Positions 51,020 through 60,840 are shown, counted from the first letter of the stretch. The stretch: DNA of 64,000 nucleotides from Candidatus Francisella endociliophora (GCF_000764555.1 NZ_CP009574.1:1951988-2015987), one strand, 5' to 3'. A program made the numbers and translations. The notes: a model not told the origin generated them from the sequence alone.

Positions 51020-51186
51020 GTTTTATCAGTATTTTTATAACTATGAGGTTAATTATATCATTGATCAAAATTAGATAAACTATTTATATGAGCTGCTCAT
51101 ATAAATGAAAAATGCTTTAATTTTGCAAAATATTTATTTTCATTTTTTATAAAAGTGATTACTATAAAACTTATTATGTTTGGAAA

Positions 51187-52665
51187 ATGCCAATGTTTAA
51201 GGATTTAAAAACAAAACAAAGTTTTACAATTGCTGCGATTACTTTTTGGGGTCAGTTTGCAACTTATAGTTTCAATGCTATTTTAATTCTATATTTAACA
51301 AAATCTGTTATGGATTATGGTATCGGATTCTCTGAGAGTCATGCATATTCATTTCAAGGTATTTATAAAGCGATGAATTATGCAATCATCATGCTTGGTG
51401 GTTATATTGCTGATAAGTATTTAGGTTTAAGAAGATCTATATTCTGGGGTAGCTTATTATTAGCTTTTGCATATTTAGCTGTATTTTTAAGTGGCTTCAC
51501 AGTTCATATTAGTAATGAGTTTTTTATCTTTGCATTCGCTCTAGTTCCTGTATGTGGTTCTTTACAAATGGGTACAGCGTCTGCGATGGTTTCTAAAATC
51601 TATAGTGCAGATCCTGTAAATGCAAAAAGTGGTATGACAATGTTTTATATATCTATTAATTTAGGTAGCTCGTTGGCATATATGGTTGCTCCATCATTGA
51701 TTGGTTATAAATTCGGTGCATTAGCTGTATTAAGTATTGTTTTTGTTGGTAAATTATTAGCAATAGCAAATTTCTCATATAGGTATAAGATATATGATAA
51801 TGTCGTTGATGATATTGATAAAAAGCCAATGACAAGCACAGCTAAAAAAGTTATGTTAGGATATTTGGCTGTAGTATATATCTTTACAGTTGTTTGTTAT
51901 CACTATCCAGATTACGCAAATGTTGTTGTTGCGGGTATTAGTATGCTTTGTTTAGCGGTATTCTTTTTAAGAACAATGTTTTTCTTAGATGGTGATGTGC
52001 GTGTTAAACAAATAATAGGATTAATATTAATAATTGTAGCTGTAGTTTTCTTTGTTATTTATAACCAAATGGAATCTACTTTAGTAATGGCTGCAAAAAA
52101 TAACTCAGATCTTATGATGTTTGGTTTTAGTGTGAGCCCTGCTAAATATCAGATGGTTAATCCAATCTTGATAATATTTGGTGGTTTAGCTTTGATACGA
52201 ATATATCCAATGTTACCAAGATTTTATATCCCATATCAATTTGCGGTTGGAGTACTATTAGCATCACTTGGTTTATTTGTAATGTATTATGGTTTTTCTC
52301 ATGATAATAATGGAATAATAAGTGGAAACTATATTACATTATCGTATGTGTTAATTTCTATTTCAGAGCTTTTTGTAAGTGCTATTGGGCTTAGTATGAT
52401 AGGCATATATTGTGATAGTAAGACTATTGGTTTTGCTATGGGAGCATGGTATATATCATCATCTATGGCAAACTCTATAACAGGACTACTTAACCAAGTA
52501 GTAGCACTTCCTAAAGATGGTGTGAGTGCTGCGGAAAGTGCTAGTATGTATAAAGATTACTTCTTTAATACAAGTGCTGTAGTTATGGTAATAGGTGTAC
52601 TTACATTTGTAGTAGCATTTTTAGTAATAAGATTTATGAGAAGTAGAGATATTAAATTTGCTTAA
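51187..52665 (+). CDS. POT family proton-dependent oligopeptide transporter
   Basis: Inner-membrane di/tripeptide-proton symporter of the PTR2/POT family, 492 residues and 12 to 14 hydrophobic segments. The family loop GGYIADKYLGLRRSIFWGSLL (about 60-80) is clear, as is the helix 4-5 region MTMFYISINLGSSLAYMVAP. The usual ExxER helix 1 motif is replaced by FWGQFATYSF. Two in-frame ATGs (51187 and 51193) are possible; GGA at 51182 is better spaced for the second. It is transcribed alone, divergent from the glutaredoxin operon. Amino-acid supply from peptides would suit an intracellular bacterium. Confidence 0.9.
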   Translation: MPMFKDLKTKQSFTIAAITFWGQFATYSFNAILILYLTKSVMDYGIGFSESHAYSFQGIYKAMNYAIIMLGGYIADKYLGLRRSIFWGSLLLAFAYLAVFLSGFTVHISNEFFIFAFALVPVCGSLQMGTASAMVSKIYSADPVNAKSGMTMFYISINLGSSLAYMVAPSLIGYKFGALAVLSIVFVGKLLAIANFSYRYKIYDNVVDDIDKKPMTSTAKKVMLGYLAVVYIFTVVCYHYPDYANVVVAGISMLCLAVFFLRTMFFLDGDVRVKQIIGLILIIVAVVFFVIYNQMESTLVMAAKNNSDLMMFGFSVSPAKYQMVNPILIIFGGLALIRIYPMLPRFYIPYQFAVGVLLASLGLFVMYYGFSHDNNGIISGNYITLSYVLISISELFVSAIGLSMIGIYCDSKTIGFAMGAWYISSSMANSITGLLNQVVALPKDGVSAAESASMYKDYFFNTSAVVMVIGVLTFVVAFLVIRFMRSRDIKFA

Positions 52666-52735
52666 CTCAATAAGAATAAGGGGTGTTTTAATGTTATTAA
52701 TGAATTTAGTCTTATAATAAATAAAATTTGAGAAT

Positions 52736-53236
52736 TTATAAAGCTTCTGCTTTAAAAGATCTCTTGGCAGCTTCTTGATCTAATAAATATAAACCACTAT
52801 CTTTTACTAGCTTAATCTTATTAATCATATCACCGACAGTTGCCTCTTCTTCAACTTGTTCATCTATAAACCATTGTAAGAAGCTCTTAGTCGCATGCTC
52901 TTTTTCTTCTAAAGCAATATCCATCAAATCATAAAGTTTTGTTGTAACATCCTCTTCATGCTTTAAAGTTTCTTCAAACGCTTCTAGTAGAGAACTAAAA
53001 TCATTTTTTGGAGCAGCAATTGCTTTTACTTCAATACGACCATTTTTGTCATTTATAAACTTCATAATTTTCTTAGCATGAAAAAGCTCTTCTTCATACT
53101 GAGCCATAAACCAATTTGTAAACCCACCTAAGCCTAGAGTTTCAGTATATCCGGCCATAGCTAAATAGATATTTGCAGATTCTAGTTCATAGTTTAATTG
53201 TTCGTTTAATGCAGATTGTAATTTTTTTGATAACAT
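52736..53236 (-). CDS. ftnA: Ferritin
   Basis: Iron-storage ferritin of 166 residues. The ferroxidase ligands Glu17, Glu50 and His53 are in place (LNYELESANIY and EEELFHAKK), with QWFIDEQVEEE near residue 125 completing the four-helix bundle. No haem-ligand Met pattern of bacterioferritin was seen. In reverse complement AAGGGAAATAAT precedes the ATG. It is divergent from lipA; I looked for a Fur box in the 177-bp gap and found none convincing. Confidence 0.95.
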   Translation of the reverse strand: MLSKKLQSALNEQLNYELESANIYLAMAGYTETLGLGGFTNWFMAQYEEELFHAKKIMKFINDKNGRIEVKAIAAPKNDFSSLLEAFEETLKHEEDVTTKLYDLMDIALEEKEHATKSFLQWFIDEQVEEEATVGDMINKIKLVKDSGLYLLDQEAAKRSFKAEAL

Positions 53237-53413
53237 ATTATTTCCCTTATTTAATAAACCTAATACTAGAGTGTAAAGATTTTTTTTATGATGTTCAAAT
53301 TTTAAATAATGCTTTATGATCTATGAGAATATTAAACTAGATATTTATAAATAGTAGTTAATCTTTTATAATGTACTAAAATTTACGCTCATCACAAAAT
53401 TCTATAAGTAATT

Positions 53414-54397
53414 ATGAAAGAAATATCTAATTTAAAAGTGAAGGTTGAAAGTGGTAATAAATATACTACAGCCCATGGTTTTCATGCCGTTAAAGATGGT
53501 ATTAGAAACAAAAAAGAAAATTCTGTACAAGTGCGTAAACCAGAGTGGTTGAAAGTACAAAGACAAGATTCTAAAGAATATCAAAAAGTTAAATCTATAA
53601 CTAAGAAAAATAGGCTTTCTACCGTTTGTGAAGAAGCAAAATGTCCTAATATAAATGAGTGCTGGTCTCATGGTACTGCTACAATTATGCTAATGGGCGC
53701 TGTATGTACTAGAGCTTGTAAGTTTTGCTCAGTTGACACTGGTAATCCAAAAGGTTGGCTTGATAGAGATGAGCCAAAAAATACTGCAGAAAGTGTTAAG
53801 CTAATGAATCTTGAGTACGTAGTGCTTACATCAGTAGATCGTGATGATTTAGAAGATGGGGGAGCAGGGCATTATGCAGAGACTATTTCAGCTATTAAAA
53901 ATGTTAATAAAAATATTAAAGTAGAAGCATTAACTCCAGATTTTGCAGGAGTTAAAGAAAATGTTGATAAAATCATAAATACAAAAGTAGATGTGATTGC
54001 ACAAAATATTGAGACAGTTGAGCGTTTAACGCATCCTGTGCGTGATCCTAGAGCAGGATATTGGCAAACATTTGAATTCCTGAAGTATGTTAAAGAAAAA
54101 GCTCCAAATATTTTAACAAAGACTAGTATTATGGTTGGCTTAGGCGAAACAGATGAAGAAATCTATAAAACAATGGATGATGCTATAAGTGTTGGTGTCG
54201 ATATTATTACTCTTGGGCAATATATGCAACCAACAAAGCATCACTTAAGTGTAGAGAGATTTGTAACTCCTCAGCAATTTGAAGAGTATCGTAAAATTGG
54301 TCTTGAAAAAGGCTTTATGGAAGTTGCATCAGGTCCGATGGTCAGATCAAGCTATAGAGCTGATAGAGTATTTAAAAGAAATAATTTAGATTTATAA
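53414..54397 (+). CDS. lipA: LipA, lipoyl synthase
   Basis: Radical-SAM enzyme that inserts two sulfurs into octanoyl groups on lipoyl domains. The auxiliary cluster Cys72, Cys77 and Cys83 ([12 protein letters not shown]) and the radical-SAM Cys98, Cys102 and Cys105 (CTRACKFC) are complete, and the C-terminal RSSYRAD supplies the Ser ligand. 327 residues. A possible -10 TATAAT is at 53367-53372. lipB is not adjacent; elbB follows after 28 nt. Confidence 0.97.
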   Translation: MKEISNLKVKVESGNKYTTAHGFHAVKDGIRNKKENSVQVRKPEWLKVQRQDSKEYQKVKSITKKNRLSTVCEEAKCPNINECWSHGTATIMLMGAVCTRACKFCSVDTGNPKGWLDRDEPKNTAESVKLMNLEYVVLTSVDRDDLEDGGAGHYAETISAIKNVNKNIKVEALTPDFAGVKENVDKIINTKVDVIAQNIETVERLTHPVRDPRAGYWQTFEFLKYVKEKAPNILTKTSIMVGLGETDEEIYKTMDDAISVGVDIITLGQYMQPTKHHLSVERFVTPQQFEEYRKIGLEKGFMEVASGPMVRSSYRADRVFKRNNLDL

Positions 54398-54425
54398 ATA
54401 AAAAAAAGATAAAGGTGAGTGTTAA

Positions 54426-55085
54426 ATGTCAAAAGTAGCGGTAGTGCTATCGGGGTGTGGGTATCTGGATGGCTCAGAGATCTATGAAACAGTATTAACA
54501 ATATTAGCGTTAGAAAAACAAGGTGTACAGTGGCAAGGTGTGGCTTTGAATAAAGATCAGAAGCATGTCATTAATCACTTACATCAATCAGTAGATAATA
54601 AAGCTTCTGCACGCAACATACTAGAAGAGTCAGCAAGAATTACTCGTGGAAATGTTATTGATTTAGCAGAGGCCGATAGTGATGATTATGATGCAGTGAT
54701 TTTTCCAGGTGGTTTTGGTGCTGCTAAAAATATTATGGATTTTGCATTTGTTGGAGATGATAGCTATCAGATGGATGAAGATGTTTTGACATTTGCAAGA
54801 GCATTTTATTTAGCAGATAAGCCTGCTGGGTATCTTTGTATTGCTCCTTTAATGATACCTCTAATATATCCAGAAGGTACAAAAGCTACTGTTGGTACTG
54901 ATGAGAATACAACAGCTATTTTAGAGAAAAAAGGTGCTGAAGCTATAACTATGGATGCTACGGAAATTTGTGTTGATGAGGTTTCTAAAGTTGTATCAAC
55001 TCCAGCATACATGTGTGCAAAGAATATTTTAGAAGCATCTCAAGGTATTGAGAAGCTAGTAGAAAAAGTTGTTAGTTATATTTAA
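54426..55085 (+). CDS. elbB: ElbB, DJ-1/PfpI-like glyoxalase family protein
   Basis: 219 residues: VVLSGCGYLDGSEIYETV at the N-terminus (GCGxxDGxEI is the ElbB hallmark), DAVIFPGGFGAAKN near residue 95 and the nucleophile region YLCIAPLMIP near 138. E. coli ElbB has weak glyoxalase activity and was linked to isoprenoid production. AAAGGTGAGTGTTAA precedes the ATG. It may be co-transcribed with lipA. Confidence 0.93.
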   Translation: MSKVAVVLSGCGYLDGSEIYETVLTILALEKQGVQWQGVALNKDQKHVINHLHQSVDNKASARNILEESARITRGNVIDLAEADSDDYDAVIFPGGFGAAKNIMDFAFVGDDSYQMDEDVLTFARAFYLADKPAGYLCIAPLMIPLIYPEGTKATVGTDENTTAILEKKGAEAITMDATEICVDEVSKVVSTPAYMCAKNILEASQGIEKLVEKVVSYI

Positions 55086-55140
55086 AAGTAGGTTCAGCAT
55101 AAAAGATTACTAATAGTTCGACTTATAGTTATTATTATAT

Positions 55141-55209
55141 GTAGTGACAGATCATTGATCTGTCAATTATGAAATATACTGATAAGACAGCACACTGTGC
55201 TGTCACTAC
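55141..55209. repeat. REPIN-like double-palindrome element before yebC
   Basis: The ends are perfect 10-bp inverted repeats, GTAGTGACAG and CTGTCACTAC. Inside are two near-perfect palindromes, TGACAGATCA/TGATCTGTCA (55145-55165) and GACAGCACA/TGTGCTGTC (55186-55204), i.e. an inverted pair of GTAGTGACAG-starting units with compensating stem changes. Confidence 0.85.
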
Positions 55210-55264
55210 AATAAATTATAAACATAATTGATTATAGTTTTATTTAAGTTAAAGAGGTGTAAAA

Positions 55265-56011
55265 ATGGCAGGTCATAGTAAATGGGCTAATATTAAGCAT
55301 AAAAAAGCAAAAGAAGACGCAAAACGTGGAAAGGTCTTTACAAAATTAATAAGAGAAATAACAGTTGCTGCAAGATTAGGTGGTGGTGATAAAGATGCTA
55401 ACCCTAGGTTAAGAGCAGCTATAGCTACAGCTCTAGCAAATAATATGAGTAAAGATACTATTGAACGTGCAGTACTTAAAGGTGCTGGTGGCGATGATGG
55501 TGCTAATGTTGAAGAAGTACGTTATGAAGGTTATGGGCCTAGTGGTGTAGCTATTATGGTTGACTGTATGACAGATAATCGTAATCGTACAGTTGGTGAG
55601 GTTCGTCATGCTTTTACAAAAAGTGGTGGTAACCTTGGTACAGATGGCTCGGTTGCATATATGTTTACCAAAAGAGGAATTATCTCTTTTGATTCAGGTG
55701 TAGATGAAGATGCGCTTATGGAAGCGGCTCTTGATGTTGGTGCTGAAGATGTAGTTACTCATGAAGATGGCAGTATCGATGTGTTTACAGATCCTCAAGA
55801 CTTTTCAGATGTTCAAGAAGCATTGATTGAGAAAGGATTTAATTCTGAAAGTGCAGAAGTTACTTTTGATGCAGAAACAAAGGCAGATTTAGATGTAGCT
55901 ACTGCCGAGAAAGTTATGAATCTAATTGACAAATTAGAAGATCTTGATGATGTTCAAAACGTTTATTCTAATGCTAATTTTACTCAAGAGTTAATGGAGC
56001 AGTTAGGTTAG
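55265..56011 (+). CDS. yebC: YebC/TACO1 family protein
   Basis: 248-residue protein starting with the family signature [19 protein letters not shown] and containing [19 protein letters not shown]. YebC-type proteins have been described as DNA-binding transcription factors and as factors helping translation of proline-rich stretches. AAAGAGGTGTAAAA precedes the ATG. It lies just upstream of ruvC and ruvA as in many bacteria, and is bracketed by two related palindromic repeats. Confidence 0.97.
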   Translation: MAGHSKWANIKHKKAKEDAKRGKVFTKLIREITVAARLGGGDKDANPRLRAAIATALANNMSKDTIERAVLKGAGGDDGANVEEVRYEGYGPSGVAIMVDCMTDNRNRTVGEVRHAFTKSGGNLGTDGSVAYMFTKRGIISFDSGVDEDALMEAALDVGAEDVVTHEDGSIDVFTDPQDFSDVQEALIEKGFNSESAEVTFDAETKADLDVATAEKVMNLIDKLEDLDDVQNVYSNANFTQELMEQLG

Positions 56012-56029
56012 TTTTTTCATATCCTTACC

Positions 56030-56057
56030 GTAGCGACAAGTCGCGACTTGTCGCTAC
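56030..56057. repeat. Perfect 28-bp palindrome after yebC
   Basis: GTAGCGACAAGTCG followed by its exact reverse complement. It has the GTAGYGACA start of the units at 55141 and is likely a single unit of that repeat family, with a stem richer in G and C than its surroundings. As RNA it could act as a terminator-like hairpin but lacks a T run. Confidence 0.9.
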
Positions 56058-56157
56058 AAATATTATTGGTAATATCTAAAAAGCTTCTATCTATTAGAAA
56101 CTATCTATAATAAAATCCTTATAAGTCTGTTTAAATCTAAAAATTAAAAATCTATCA

Positions 56158-56673
56158 ATGGTAATTTTAGGAATAGACCCTGGTTCAAGAGTCACAGGTT
56201 TTGGAGTTATAAAGGTTCAAGATAATAAAGTATATTATGTAGCAAGTGGCTGTATTCGTATTACGGAAATGGGTACTGCTAAAAGGCTCAAGCAAATTGC
56301 TGATGGTATTACAGAAGTTATAAATATTTATGCTCCTACTGAATCAGCTATTGAACAGATATTTATGTTTCAAAATCCTGGTGCAGCTCTTAAGCTTGGG
56401 CAAGCTCGAGGTGTAGCAATGTGTACATTAGCAATTAATCATCTTGAAGTATCAGAATACTCGGCTAAACAAGTTAAACAAGCTGTAGTTGGAACAGGTG
56501 GAGCAGCTAAATCTCAAGTCCAACACATGATACAATCAATATTAGGCTTAAGTAAAAAACCACAAGAAGATGCAGCAGATGCTCTAGCTATAGCAATTTG
56601 TCATTATCATAGCAGTAAATCTTTAGCTAGAATTGCAGGAGCTAGTAGAGTTGTACATAAAAGAATTAAATAA
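56158..56673 (+). CDS. ruvC: RuvC, Holliday junction resolvase
   Basis: Cuts four-way junctions during recombination. Acidic residues: Asp7 ([13 protein letters not shown]), Glu in SAIEQIFMF near residue 65, and the C-terminal Asp pair in [14 protein letters not shown]. 171 residues. The start ATG has no obvious SD. ruvA lies 1.1 kb further on, separated by the TipA-like regulator gene; ruvB is not in the window. Confidence 0.97.
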   Translation: MVILGIDPGSRVTGFGVIKVQDNKVYYVASGCIRITEMGTAKRLKQIADGITEVINIYAPTESAIEQIFMFQNPGAALKLGQARGVAMCTLAINHLEVSEYSAKQVKQAVVGTGGAAKSQVQHMIQSILGLSKKPQEDAADALAIAICHYHSSKSLARIAGASRVVHKRIK

Positions 56674-56688
56674 TTTTTAAAAAAACAG

Positions 56689-56719
56689 TTGACCCTGACC
56701 TTTGGTAATACCTTAATAT
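56689..56719 (+). promoter_or_regulatory. MerR-type promoter with 19-bp spacer
   Basis: TTGACC at 56689-56694 and TAATAT at 56714-56719 are separated by 19 bp, with a short dyad (GACC TTT GGTA) within the spacer. The long spacer holding an operator is the hallmark of promoters activated by MerR-family regulators; the gene starts 30 bp on. Confidence 0.75.
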
Positions 56720-56749
56720 TCCAACATATCAAAAAGTAAAAGGTTTTTT

Positions 56750-57673
56750 ATGCAGTGGTATATAAAAGAAATTAGCAAATTAACTGGTGTGTCTGTCAAA
56801 ACCTTACATCATTACGATAGCTTAGGTTTGCTAGTTCCTGTACGAAATCTAAATGGTTATAGGATTTATACGGAAAAAGATCTACTGAAACTTCAAAACA
56901 TAATAGTTCTAAAAACGTTTGATTTTAATTTGAAGCAAATAAAACAGATTTTAGATAAGAAGTTAGATATTAAAGAGAGTTTTTTGCTGCAATTAAATAC
57001 CTTAAAAAAACAAAAAAGTCAGCTTGAAGAGTTAATAACTATACTCTCTAAATTTACAGAGCAAGGTGATTTGAAACCTTTTGATATTAGTAAAGTGTTT
57101 AATATAGTTAAGGAGTCTAACATGTCAGAAGTTTATGAAAACTCTCTTGAAGAAGTTTTAAATGATTTAGAAAAACAACAATATAATCAGTTAAAGCAAG
57201 AGAAAAAAGTAACGGAAGAAGTTTTCAACAAAAGATGGAAAACTCTTTGCGAAGAAATTAGTCTAAATTTAGATAAAGATCCTTTTGGTGAATATGGTAT
57301 TAAGATGGGTGAGAAAATTCATGCCGCTGTTTATAATCTTTATGGTAGAAGATATGCAGGTCTAAAACATACTGTATGGAATAAAGGTTTTATGACTGGA
57401 AAGTTTGAAAGTAGTGTAACTTCTGAAGAAGTCGTTAGTTGGATAGATAATGCTATGCAAGCTTACTTTACAACTAGGTTAAGAAATATATTCATCAGTT
57501 TAGAAAATAAGCAAGATAGTCTTGTAGCAGAGCAGTTTGGACAGCTACTAGATGAAATGTTTGGCAATGAAGATAGTTTAAAACTAAACTTTTTTGAACA
57601 AATGTTTAATCATAAAGAAGTACCTGAAAAAACTAAAAAATGGGTCAAGAAAAATCAAAAGATCTTTTTATAA
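56750..57673 (+). CDS. TipA-like MerR-family transcriptional regulator with TipAS domain
   Basis: The N-terminal MerR helix-turn-helix (EISKLTGVSVKTLHHYDSLGL and NGYRIYTEKDLLKLQ) is followed by a dimer coiled coil (about 75-110) and a C-terminal TipAS-like helical domain (about 150-290, WKTLCEEISLNLDKDPFGE), which in Streptomyces binds thiopeptide drugs. 307 residues. Its own promoter has the 19-bp MerR spacing, implying autoactivation. An internal in-frame ATG at 57122 has AAGGAG 6 nt before it and would give a 183-residue free TipAS-like domain, as known for tipA. The inducer here is unknown. It is inserted between ruvC and ruvA. Confidence 0.93.
   Translation: MQWYIKEISKLTGVSVKTLHHYDSLGLLVPVRNLNGYRIYTEKDLLKLQNIIVLKTFDFNLKQIKQILDKKLDIKESFLLQLNTLKKQKSQLEELITILSKFTEQGDLKPFDISKVFNIVKESNMSEVYENSLEEVLNDLEKQQYNQLKQEKKVTEEVFNKRWKTLCEEISLNLDKDPFGEYGIKMGEKIHAAVYNLYGRRYAGLKHTVWNKGFMTGKFESSVTSEEVVSWIDNAMQAYFTTRLRNIFISLENKQDSLVAEQFGQLLDEMFGNEDSLKLNFFEQMFNHKEVPEKTKKWVKKNQKIFL
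57110..57124 (+). promoter_or_regulatory. Internal ribosome binding site and start in the TipA-like gene
   Basis: AAGGAG at 57110-57115, a 6-nt gap and ATG at 57122, codon 125 in frame. It is better than the site at the main start (AAAAGG, ATG 56750). Confidence 0.7.
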
Positions 57674-57751
57674 TCAAAATCATCTTAAGCTTACTTGATT
57701 ATTAGCCAATAAGCTTTATTCTTAAATCATAAAATACAAAAATAAAATATC

Positions 57752-58402
57752 ATGATAAGTTTTATAAAAGGTAAATTATTAGAAAAAGATCCAACAGCTT
57801 TGTTGATTGATGTAAATGGTCTTGGTTATGAAGTATCTGTGCCAATGACGACATTTTACTCACTTGGAGAAGTTGAGAGCGAGATTAGACTCTATACTCA
57901 TTTTGTCGTTAGAGAGGATGCACAACAGCTTTATGGTTTTAAATCAAAAGTTGATAAAAAGGTTTTTCAAGAATTAATAAAAGTAAGTGGAATCGGTGCC
58001 AGAACTGCAATAGCTATATTATCAGGTATGGATTCTAAAACTCTTCTACATTGTATTGAAAATAAAGATTATGGACTTCTATCAACTGTACCAGGTATCG
58101 GTAAAAAAACTGCTGAAAGGGTAGTAATAGAGGTTTATGATAAGCTTCTAAAAATGGCTAATGAAATATATGGTCAATCTGATGATGGAACTACAACTGT
58201 AGCTTCTAATAGTACACAATCAGCTCAAACACCTGCCGCAATTTCAAATTCAATATTTAGTGAATCTGTAGATGCTCTATTAGCTCTTGGATATAAGCAA
58301 AAAGATGCTGAGAAAATGATTCGTAGTACTATTGGGGAGGCTAGCTCAGCTGCTGAAGCTATTCGTAAGGCTTTACAAGGATCTATTAAATCAAAAAGGT
58401 AA
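57752..58402 (+). CDS. ruvA: RuvA, Holliday junction-binding helicase subunit
   Basis: Binds junctions and loads RuvB. It has an N-terminal OB fold ([28 protein letters not shown]), then helix-hairpin-helix motifs [16 protein letters not shown] and [16 protein letters not shown], and the C-terminal RuvB-binding domain ([18 protein letters not shown]). 216 residues, slightly longer than the 203 of E. coli owing to a Ser/Thr/Gln-rich linker. rmuC begins 6 nt after it. Confidence 0.97.
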   Translation: MISFIKGKLLEKDPTALLIDVNGLGYEVSVPMTTFYSLGEVESEIRLYTHFVVREDAQQLYGFKSKVDKKVFQELIKVSGIGARTAIAILSGMDSKTLLHCIENKDYGLLSTVPGIGKKTAERVVIEVYDKLLKMANEIYGQSDDGTTTVASNSTQSAQTPAAISNSIFSESVDALLALGYKQKDAEKMIRSTIGEASSAAEAIRKALQGSIKSKR

Positions 58403-58408
58403 ATAATT

Positions 58409-59824
58409 ATGATATTAATAGTAGCATTACTAGTTTTACTAGTGATTCTAACAGTTATATTTTTTGTTACATTTAGTAAGAAATCTAAACAAGTTGAAAA
58501 TATTCGTCTAGCTTATGACGAGTACAAAAACTCTACACAAAATGAGTTAATAAACTTACGCAGTAAAGAGGCAACTTTTGATACATTGCTTGAGCAAGAA
58601 AAAGCTAGAAATCTTGAGCTTAAAGAAGACAAAACTCTACAACTTAATGAATTAAAGCAAGAGCTGAATAATGAAAGAGATAAATCTTATAGCTATATCG
58701 AAGAGATAAAAAATTATAAGTCTCAAGTGTCAATGTTAGAGACTCAGCTGAAAGAACAAAAAACAGCGATGCAAGATAAGCTAGAGCTTCTACAAAATAG
58801 TGAAGTTAAGTTAAAAACTGAATTTGAAAATCTAGCTAATAAAATCTTTGAGGATAATTCAAAGAAATTAAATGAAAGAAATCAAGAAAGTTTAAATACA
58901 GTTTTAAATCCTGTTCGTGAGCAATTAAAAGATTTTAAACAAAAAGTAGAAGATGTTTATGATAAAGAATCTACTGCTAGAGGTGCTTTACAGAATGAGC
59001 TTAAAACTCTAAAAGAGCTAAACCAAAAAATGACAACAGAAGCGCATAACCTAACAAATGCTCTTAGAAGTAGTACTAAACAGCAGGGTATCTGGGGTGA
59101 AATGGTGCTTGAGAATGTCCTTGAGAAATCTGGGCTTCGAGAAGGTTTAGAGTATATCAGAGAGAAACATACTACAGATGAAGAGGGCAAGGCATATCGT
59201 CCTGATGTGGTAGTTAAACTACCTGATAATCGCGATATTATTATAGATGCTAAGACTTCTTTATTTGCTTATAATGATTATATGGCTGCAGATGAAGAGC
59301 AAAAGCAAGTTCACCTAAAAGCACATATTAGATCTATACGTGAGCATATCAAAGGACTTGCTAATAAAAATTATGAGAATCTAAAAGGTATAAATTCATT
59401 AGATTTTATATTTATGTTTATACCTATGGAAGGGGCTTTGCTTTTAGCTTTAGAAAATGACACTAATCTTTATGATGAAGCATTTAAACAAAAGATAATC
59501 TTAGTTAGTCCGACTACTTTGCTGGTAGCATTACGAGCAGTTGAAAATACTTGGCGTTATGAAAAACAAGCACAGAGCATCACGGATATTTATAGTAGAG
59601 CGGAAGAACTATATAAGAAGTTTGTAGGCTTTATAGAAGACTTAGAAAAGGTAGGTAAATCTATAAATGATGCTAATAAATCTTATGAAAATGCTTTCAG
59701 TAAGCTAAAAACTGGTCGTGGCAATTTAATTGGTCAAGTTGAGAAGCTTAAACAAGTCTCAAATATTAGAACTAAAAAAGAGCTTGATAGTAATTTGGTT
59801 GAGAATGCTATGGGTGATAATTAA
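58409..59824 (+). CDS. rmuC: RmuC, DNA recombination-associated protein
   Basis: Predicted nuclease-fold protein that limits inversions at short inverted repeats in E. coli. An N-terminal membrane helix (about 2-22) and a long coiled coil to about residue 200 precede the RmuC domain (KQQGIWGEMVLENVLEKSGL and YRPDVVVKLPDNRDIIIDAKTSL; the D...DAK pattern is of restriction-endonuclease type). 471 residues. Being coupled to ruvA supports a recombination role. Its presence in a window rich in palindromes is worth noting. Confidence 0.95.
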   Translation: MILIVALLVLLVILTVIFFVTFSKKSKQVENIRLAYDEYKNSTQNELINLRSKEATFDTLLEQEKARNLELKEDKTLQLNELKQELNNERDKSYSYIEEIKNYKSQVSMLETQLKEQKTAMQDKLELLQNSEVKLKTEFENLANKIFEDNSKKLNERNQESLNTVLNPVREQLKDFKQKVEDVYDKESTARGALQNELKTLKELNQKMTTEAHNLTNALRSSTKQQGIWGEMVLENVLEKSGLREGLEYIREKHTTDEEGKAYRPDVVVKLPDNRDIIIDAKTSLFAYNDYMAADEEQKQVHLKAHIRSIREHIKGLANKNYENLKGINSLDFIFMFIPMEGALLLALENDTNLYDEAFKQKIILVSPTTLLVALRAVENTWRYEKQAQSITDIYSRAEELYKKFVGFIEDLEKVGKSINDANKSYENAFSKLKTGRGNLIGQVEKLKQVSNIRTKKELDSNLVENAMGDN

Positions 59825-59853
59825 CTGAGAATTTAGTTATAGGTAGTTGTTTT

Positions 59854-60840
59854 ATGAAAGAAGAATCTTTTAAGAAATATATTGAAGTTAAATCAGATGG
59901 GAGACTAAAGCATAGAGAGAAGAAGGATTTGGAGTTTAAACAAAATTATAATTTTGCAGCAATAAAAGAAGGTTCTCTAGCAAAATCAATAGCTGCATTT
60001 GCGAATGCCGATGGTGGAATATTTATTTTTGGTATAAAAGATAAGCCAAGAGAACCAATTGGGATGAGTAATAATAACTTTGAAAATATTGAAATTGAAA
60101 AAATTACGAATCTATTAAATGAATATTTTTCTCCAGAAATAAAATTGGATATTTATGATTTTAATATAGATGGAAAAAAATATGGAATTTTCAAAATAGA
60201 ATAATCAAAACAAAAACCAGTGGTATGTAAAAAAAATACCAAACATTTGACAGAAAGTGATATTTACTATAGATATAGTGCAAGAACTGAAAAAATAAAA
60301 TATTCAGAATTAAGAAAGTTACTTGATGATAAAAGAGAAAAAGAACAAAAAAAATGGATGGAGCATATCCAGAATATTGCTAAAATAGGCGTTGAAAATG
60401 TAACTTTAATGGATGTTTTTAGAGGAACTATAACACATGAAAATAATAAACAAATTGTTATAGATAATAGTCTTCTTAGAAATATGAACCTTATAAAGGA
60501 AGGTAAATTTGTTGAGAAAGATGGGGCTCCAGCTCTAAAATTAATTGGAGAAATAGAAGGAGTTGAATCTTATAGTCTTAATATGAATTTAAATGAAGAC
60601 TGGTATACTACTAAAGAGTTAGGTGAGAAGCTAGGCTTACTTACTAAAAAGAAGAGTACAGTCTATATGACAGCTGTTATCTGGCAATATAATATTCAAG
60701 AACAATCTAAGTACTTTCAGTCTAAAAAAAGCCAGAAGTTTTATAGTAAACTATGTTATGAATATTTAAAGGAGCAAAACATAAGTTTTGACAAAGCAAA
60801 AGATATTTATAAGCAATATAATAATAGATTTAAAAAGTAG
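59854..60840 (+). pseudogene. AlbA_2 (Schlafen-type) domain gene interrupted by one in-frame stop
   Basis: The first 116 codons carry an AlbA_2 divergent-AAA/Schlafen-type domain (KDLEFKQNYNF, SIAAFANADGGIFIFGI). A TAA at 60202-60204 stops it, but the frame continues without shift: after the stop come codons for SKQKPVVCKKN and LTESDIYYRYSARTEKIKYSELR, as the family requires. The total would be 328 residues. A single change, probably CAA to TAA, explains the break. A GTG at 60220 could nominally open the second part but has no ribosome binding site. It may be a recent pseudogene or a read error. It follows rmuC by 29 nt. Confidence 0.82.

Noticed and set aside
53237..53413. Fur box between ferritin and lipA
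   Set aside because: No 19-bp GATAAT-type inverted repeat could be aligned convincingly.
60220..60840. Separate 206-residue gene starting at GTG
   Set aside because: It is in frame with the AlbA_2 gene six codons after a single stop, lacks a ribosome binding site, and continues that protein's sequence; treated as one broken gene.
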